A DNA stretch of 64,000 bases, from contig NZ_JALJAZ010000001.1 in the NCBI RefSeq assembly GCF_022899245.1, positions 1,271,501 to 1,335,500 on the forward strand, given 5' to 3'. This document shows positions 58,888 through 64,000 of the stretch, piece after piece. The notes below the pieces were generated by a model. That model saw only the letters and a program-made list of their open reading frames with translations. It was not told the DNA's origin and searched no databases. The position numbers and the translations under genes are program-made. How positions within the stretch are numbered: position 1 is the stretch's first letter; each line of letters begins with the position of its first letter. Source of the stretch: Falsirhodobacter halotolerans (GTDB lineage: Bacteria > Pseudomonadota > Alphaproteobacteria > Rhodobacterales > Rhodobacteraceae).

Positions 58888-60054
58888 ATGAAAAAGGTTG
58901 ATGTTGCCATTCTGGGTGCCGGCGCTGCGGGCATGTTCTGTGCGATCGAGGCGGCGCGCCGCGGTCGCCGGGTTCTTGTGATCGATCACGCCAAGGCGGC
59001 GGGGGAAAAGATCCGTATCTCGGGCGGGGGGCGGTGCAATTTCACCAATACCGGCGTTGCCGTGGACCGGTTTCTGTCCCGCAATCCGCGTTTTGCCCTG
59101 TCGGCGTTGAAACGTTTCACCGCGTGGGACTTCATCGCACGGGTCGATGAGGCGGGAATTGCTTGGCACGAGAAGTCCTTGGGCCAGTTGTTCTGCGACG
59201 GCCCATCCACACAGATCGTGGACATGCTTTTGCGGCAGATGAACGATGCGGGGGTGGAACTATGGCTCAACACCTCGATCGAGAGTGTGGGGCAGGGCTA
59301 CCGCATCGCCACCGCGCGCGGGGTGGTCGAGGCTGACAGCGTCGTCGTGGCGACCGGGGGCAAGTCCATCCCGAAGATGGGCGCCACGGGATTCGGGTAT
59401 CAGATTGCCGCGCAATTCGGCCTGTCCGTGACCGAAACACGGCCCGCACTGGTGCCCATGACGTTTGCCGAACAGGAATTGTCGTCGATCAAACCCTTGT
59501 CGGGCCTTGCCGTCGATGCGGTGGCCACCACCGGGGCGCGGTTCGAAGAGCCGGTGTTGTTCACACATCGTGGCCTGTCCGGACCGGCCATTCTCCAGGC
59601 CAGCAGCTATTGGCGCGAGGGCGAGACGCTGACCTTGGACCTTGCGCCCGCGCGCGACATCACCGCCCACCTGCGCGCCTTGCGGCAAACCGAACCTCGG
59701 ATCGCGCTTCGCACGGCCTTGAACCGCATCATGCCGGAAAAGCTCGCACGGTTTCTGGAAAGCCGATGCGGAGAGGTTCCGGCCATCGGGGCGCTGTCCA
59801 ACGGCGCGATCGACCGGATTGAGAGTGTCATTCACGCTCTGGTGCTGAAGCCGGTCGGAACCGAAGGTTATCGCACCGCCGAGGTCACCTTGGGCGGCGT
59901 GGACACCGATGCATTGGACGCGCGGACAATGCAGGCAAAGAACGTCGAAGGCCTTTATTTCATTGGCGAAGTCGTCGATGTGACGGGGTGGCTTGGCGGC
60001 TACAATTTCCAGTGGGCGTGGTCTTCCGGTTGGGCTGCGGGACAATACTGCTAA
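58888..60054 (+). CDS. BaiN/HI0933-type FAD-dependent oxidoreductase
   Basis: 388 residues. Dinucleotide-binding VAILGAGAAGMFCAIEAARRG, family motifs GEKIRISGGGRCNFTNTG, VVATGGKSIPKMGATGFGYQIA and the C-terminal YFIGEVVDVTGWLGGYNFQWAWSSG define the HI0933/BaiN family. These flavoproteins are conserved but mostly of unknown physiological role. It follows tRNA-Gln on the opposite strand. Confidence 0.9.
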   Translation: MKKVDVAILGAGAAGMFCAIEAARRGRRVLVIDHAKAAGEKIRISGGGRCNFTNTGVAVDRFLSRNPRFALSALKRFTAWDFIARVDEAGIAWHEKSLGQLFCDGPSTQIVDMLLRQMNDAGVELWLNTSIESVGQGYRIATARGVVEADSVVVATGGKSIPKMGATGFGYQIAAQFGLSVTETRPALVPMTFAEQELSSIKPLSGLAVDAVATTGARFEEPVLFTHRGLSGPAILQASSYWREGETLTLDLAPARDITAHLRALRQTEPRIALRTALNRIMPEKLARFLESRCGEVPAIGALSNGAIDRIESVIHALVLKPVGTEGYRTAEVTLGGVDTDALDARTMQAKNVEGLYFIGEVVDVTGWLGGYNFQWAWSSGWAAGQYC

Positions 60055-60086
60055 TCATAGTTATGTGATTTAAATCTATCGCCACA

Positions 60087-60128
60087 TAGGTATGACAACC
60101 TAGACGATCTGCCTGATGACTGTATGAT
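60087..60128. promoter_or_regulatory. Candidate regulator sites upstream of uronate dehydrogenase
   Basis: The AT-rich gap 60055-60157 holds TAGGT-ATGACA-ACCTA (60087-60102) and TGTATGAT (60121-60128). The second is also present upstream of the convergent uronate operon at 63982-63989. These look like GntR/FadR-type half-sites, but the regulator is not in the window. Confidence 0.45.
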
Positions 60129-60157
60129 ATTCCCCGCAAGACAACATGGGAGATGTC

Positions 60158-60952
60158 ATGGAACGCCTACTCATCACCGGCGCCGCTGGCGGACTTGGCC
60201 GCGTTCTTCGGGAAAAGCTGCGTCCCTTCGCCCGCAAGATCCGCCTGTCGGATATTGCCGATCTGGGCGCCGCCGCCGAAAACGAGGAACTGGTGTCCTG
60301 CGATCTGGGCGATGAGGCCGCCGTCATGGATCTGGTGGCGGGATGCGACGGCATCCTTCACCTGGGCGGCATCTCGGTGGAACAAAGCTTTGAGAAGATC
60401 CTGAACGGCAACCTGCGCGGCGTCTACAATCTTTATGAAGCTGCCCGCGCGCATGGGCACCCCCGGATCATCTTCGCCAGCTCCAACCATACGATCGGCT
60501 TCTACCCCCAGACCACCCGGCTGACCGCCGATATGCCCATGAAGCCCGACGGCCTCTATGGCGTGTCCAAATGCTTCGGCGAGGCCATGGCCAGCATGTA
60601 TCATTCGAAATTCGGCCAGGAGACGGCGATCGTCCGCATCGGATCCTGCTTTGAGCAGCCGCTGAACCACCGCATGTTGTCCACATGGATGTCGCATGAC
60701 GATTTCGTTGACCTGATCCAGCGCTGCTTCACCGCGCCGAAGCTGGGATGCCCGATAATCTGGGGCGTGTCGGACAACGATTGCACATGGTGGGACAATT
60801 CGTCCGCGCGGTATCTTGGCTGGCGTCCGCAAAGCAATTCCGAGGTGTTTCGCGCGGCTTTGGACGCGAAGGAAGCGGCCCCGCCGGTCGATCACCCGAA
60901 CGCGGCCTATCAGGGCGGGATGTTCACCCAGGATCCGATCCACAAGGACTGA
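60158..60952 (+). CDS. udh: Uronate dehydrogenase
   Basis: 264 residues from the ATG at 60158; GGGAG lies 6 bases upstream, so the ATG at 60146 (which precedes that site) is less likely. Short-chain/extended SDR features: LLITGAAGGLGRVLREKL (NAD site), GGISVEQSFEKILNGNLRGVYNLYEAA, the serine region ASSNHTIGFYP and catalytic YGVSKCFGE. Such enzymes oxidise D-galacturonate or D-glucuronate to the aldaro-1,5-lactone with NAD. The facing operon encodes the next steps. Confidence 0.9.
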   Translation: MERLLITGAAGGLGRVLREKLRPFARKIRLSDIADLGAAAENEELVSCDLGDEAAVMDLVAGCDGILHLGGISVEQSFEKILNGNLRGVYNLYEAARAHGHPRIIFASSNHTIGFYPQTTRLTADMPMKPDGLYGVSKCFGEAMASMYHSKFGQETAIVRIGSCFEQPLNHRMLSTWMSHDDFVDLIQRCFTAPKLGCPIIWGVSDNDCTWWDNSSARYLGWRPQSNSEVFRAALDAKEAAPPVDHPNAAYQGGMFTQDPIHKD

Positions 60953-60958
60953 CCGGAT

Positions 60959-60988
60959 ATGGCGGAGCCTTGTCACAGGCTCCGCCAT
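60959..60988. terminator. Bidirectional hairpin between convergent udh and gli
   Basis: ATGGCGGAGCC, an 8-base loop and GGCTCCGCCAT form a perfect 11-bp stem in the 40-base gap. There is no long T tract, but the location suits a shared terminator. Confidence 0.65.
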
Positions 60989-60992
60989 GCCA

Positions 60993-61856
60993 TCAGAACG
61001 CGCCGAACCCGAACAACCGCTCAGGCGTGGCGACCAGCGCTTGCTGTCGTGCCGCGTCCGACGGCAGCCAGGACAGCACGGTGTCGGTCAGTGCGCGATC
61101 ATCGGGATATTCTTCCGTCGTCTTGGCCAGATTATGCGGCCAGTTCGTGCCCCACAGAATCCGCTCCGGCGCGTGCAATGCGATCTCCCGCGCCACGGCG
61201 GCCACATCGGCGTAATCCGGCCCGCCCGAGCGGCTGGATTCATACACGCCTGCAAATTTGAACCAGCAGTTCCCGCCATCGATCAGACGTTTCACGGCAT
61301 CGATCTGCGCCCGCCCTGCCCCCGAGAAGAATTTCCCGTGATGGTCCAGGATCCAGCGGCTTTGCAGTGTTGCCAGACGCGCCTCATGATCGAGGATATT
61401 GCTGCCGTCGAACTGCACCGCCGTCACCCAACCGGCCGACCTGGCGCGCGCATCCACGCCTTCCAACGCGGACAATCCTACCGCCCCGCCCGGCAAATCC
61501 ATGACGCGCGCGCCGACCACACCGGCCCGGCTCAGCCGCTCGATCTCCGCGTCCGGGGTATCGGGGCGGATCACGCAAACACCCCGGGCGATGTCGCCCA
61601 TCTCCTCCAGACAGGCGACGAGGTTGGAGTTGTCGGCCTGATGCGCGTTGCCTTGCGTGATCACCACGCGGTCGATGCCGATCCATTTCATGAAGCGCCG
61701 GTACTGGTCGGCATCGGGCAGCGCGCCCGGTGGAATCGGCGGCCCGCCGGGTTGGGCATCGTATCCCGGCAAATACATGTGCATCTGCGTGTCGATGGTG
61801 CCGCGCGGCAGAATCGTGTCCGGCGGCGTGCCGGTCAGGGTACGGATCATGTCCAT
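60993..61856 (-). CDS. gli: D-galactarolactone isomerase
   Basis: 287 residues of the amidohydrolase fold. Close to the Agrobacterium Gli pattern: LPRGTIDTQMHMYLPGYDAQPGGPP, IDRVVITQGNAHQADNSNLVACL, VVGARVMDLPGGAVGL and ILWGTNWPHNLAKTTEEYPDD. It interconverts 1,4- and 1,5-galactarolactones in oxidative uronate breakdown. It starts immediately after gci on the same strand, indicating co-transcription. Confidence 0.88.
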   Translation of the reverse strand: MDMIRTLTGTPPDTILPRGTIDTQMHMYLPGYDAQPGGPPIPPGALPDADQYRRFMKWIGIDRVVITQGNAHQADNSNLVACLEEMGDIARGVCVIRPDTPDAEIERLSRAGVVGARVMDLPGGAVGLSALEGVDARARSAGWVTAVQFDGSNILDHEARLATLQSRWILDHHGKFFSGAGRAQIDAVKRLIDGGNCWFKFAGVYESSRSGGPDYADVAAVAREIALHAPERILWGTNWPHNLAKTTEEYPDDRALTDTVLSWLPSDAARQQALVATPERLFGFGAF

Positions 61857-62993
61857 TCAAATCTCCTTCGGGGCGAATTCGCGCAGCGCGGCGCGGTCGA
61901 TCTCGATGCCAAGACCCGGTCCCGCAGGAATGGCGACCGTGCCGTTCACATGGTCGATCGGGGTCGTGACGATGGCCTGTCGGAACGGATTGTGCGTCCG
62001 GTCGAATTCCAGGATCGGTTCGACGGGGGACGTGCGGACGGGCGACGGGACCATCGCCGCCATGAACTGCAGCGCGGCCGCGATCTGCACCGCCGTGCCC
62101 CAGACATGCGGCACCACGCGAACCCCATGCAGCGCGGCCAGATCGGCGATCCGTCGCGCCTCGGTGAACCCGCCGCATCCGGCAAGGTCGGGCTGGATGA
62201 TGTCCACCGCCCGCGTCTCGATTGGTTCGCGATGGCCCCAGCGGGTGTGCCACGTCTCCCCCCCGGCGACCGGAATGGGCTGGCGGGCGCGCACCTCGCG
62301 ATAGGCGGCCAGGTGTTCGGGCGTGACCGGCTCTTCGAACCAGTCGATATCATGATCGGCGGCGGCCTGACCGACGCGAACCGCCTCGATCACATCATAT
62401 CCATGATTGGCGTCGATCATCAGACGCATGTCGGGGCCGATCGCGTCGCGCACGGCGGCGATGACGCGCAGATCCTCCGCCGCACCGAACCCGATCTTGA
62501 CCTTGCAGGCATGAAATCCGGCGGCGCGGTGCCCGGCCATTTCCTCGGCATTGTCGGCCACGCGGTCAACGCCATCACGTTTGAAACTGCCGGTGGCATA
62601 GGCGCGCACATGATCGCGGAACCGCCCACCCAGAAGGGTTGCGATGGGAACGCCGAAATGCTTGCCCTTGATGTCCCACAGCGCCATGTCGATGCCCGAC
62701 AACGCGGTGATCGTCAGCCCCCTCTGCCCCTGGTCGCGCAGGGCGTTGTAAAGCGTCGCCCAGATTTTCTCCGTCTGAAGCGGGTCCTGCCCGATCAGCC
62801 ATTGGGCATAGGTCGCGACGACGGCCGCATTGGCGCGGGCGGGGCCGAGGCATTCGCCCCAGCCCACCGTTCCGTCATCGCACTCAACCTCCACCAGCAC
62901 ATGGGTGCGCCGGTCGAACCGCATGGAGGCGCTTTCGAACGCGACCTCCAGACGGTGATCCAGAAGGTGCGTCCGAACGCGTGTGACCTTCAT
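61857..62993 (-). CDS. gci: D-galactarolactone cycloisomerase
   Basis: 378 residues of the enolase superfamily (mandelate racemase type). SASMRFDRRTHVLVEVECDDGTVGWGECLGPARANAAVV, CKVKIGFGAAEDLRV (KxK pair), DANHGYDVIEA (metal Asp), DWFEEPVTPEHL and PVAGGETWH agree closely with Agrobacterium Gci. It opens the galactarolactone ring to 3-deoxy-2-keto-hexarate. Six bases separate it from the kdgD stop. Confidence 0.92.
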   Translation of the reverse strand: MKVTRVRTHLLDHRLEVAFESASMRFDRRTHVLVEVECDDGTVGWGECLGPARANAAVVATYAQWLIGQDPLQTEKIWATLYNALRDQGQRGLTITALSGIDMALWDIKGKHFGVPIATLLGGRFRDHVRAYATGSFKRDGVDRVADNAEEMAGHRAAGFHACKVKIGFGAAEDLRVIAAVRDAIGPDMRLMIDANHGYDVIEAVRVGQAAADHDIDWFEEPVTPEHLAAYREVRARQPIPVAGGETWHTRWGHREPIETRAVDIIQPDLAGCGGFTEARRIADLAALHGVRVVPHVWGTAVQIAAALQFMAAMVPSPVRTSPVEPILEFDRTHNPFRQAIVTTPIDHVNGTVAIPAGPGLGIEIDRAALREFAPKEI

Positions 62994-62999
62994 GGAGGA

Positions 63000-63938
<939 letters not shown>

Positions 63939-63963
63939 TCAGGGCCATGATTACGCATGTTAC

Positions 63964-63989
63964 CATACAGGCGTCAATACTTGTATGAT
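63964..63989. promoter_or_regulatory. Candidate operator upstream of the uronate operon
   Basis: CATACA at 63964-63969 and TGTATG at 63982-63987 form an inverted repeat with a 12-base spacer, 50 bases before the kdgD start; TGTATGAT is shared with the udh upstream region. Probable binding site for a uronate-responsive regulator. Confidence 0.45.
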
Positions 63990-64000
63990 GACTATCCGCG

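Overview
The window is high-GC DNA from an alphaproteobacterium, most likely a member of the Rhodobacteraceae. This is judged from codon usage, the xerD / aroK-aroB neighbourhood, the lpxD-ACP-ketosynthase cluster, an IalB-family protein and the style of the phage genes. No species is claimed.

Left host arm (1-5166): the 3' part of a membrane-protein gene, a small membrane protein, and a three-gene catabolic cassette made of a GntR/HutC regulator, an amidohydrolase of the pyrone-dicarboxylate hydrolase / sugar-lactonase type, and a MatC-type dicarboxylate carrier. A perfect 16-bp palindrome precedes the regulator.

Prophage (5167-47256): an apparently complete siphovirus-type prophage sits in the 3' half of a tRNA-Leu(CAA) gene. 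An identical 55-bp sequence flanks it (5167-5221 and 47202-47256), so excision would give a 42,035-bp circle. From left to right it carries an SRAP/HMCES-like gene, lysis genes, a low-GC sulfotransferase plus glycosyltransferase cassette facing a tail-region sulfatase with RTX-like repeats, tail fibre and hub genes, tape measure, a tail assembly chaperone with a canonical -1 slippery heptamer, tail tube, head-tail connectors, HK97-type capsid, ClpP-like protease, portal and both terminase subunits. These are followed by an HNH/P-loop fusion, a DUF4238 gene, and a leftward early region with a replication initiator containing internal iterons and an MT-A70 methyltransferase. The lysogeny switch lies at 40.0-40.6 kb. 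A rightward early operon with translationally coupled genes (GapR, a C5-methyltransferase-like protein, RusA, a PD-(D/E)XK nuclease, an SNF2 helicase) ends in the tyrosine integrase. Four matching 14-bp operator-like sites occur in two pairs, one in the switch and one at the rightward promoter.

The most interesting idea in the window is an opposed pair of surface functions in one phage. The lysogenic-conversion cassette could build or sulfate a surface glycan, while the tail-region sulfatase, with an intact formylglycine motif, could remove sulfate from a receptor glycan.

Right host arm (47257-64000): tRNA-Leu, tRNA-Gly and tRNA-Gln, a fasciclin protein, Ppx/GppA, RlmE, a Tat-exported M15-like peptidase, lpxD with a dedicated ACP and ketosynthase, IalB, XerD, AroK, AroB, a BaiN-type flavoprotein, and an oxidative uronate pathway (uronate dehydrogenase, galactarolactone isomerase, galactarolactone cycloisomerase, 5-dehydro-4-deoxyglucarate dehydratase). 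Coordinates, motifs and overlaps were read by hand. Family names come from recognition of conserved motifs, not from database searches.
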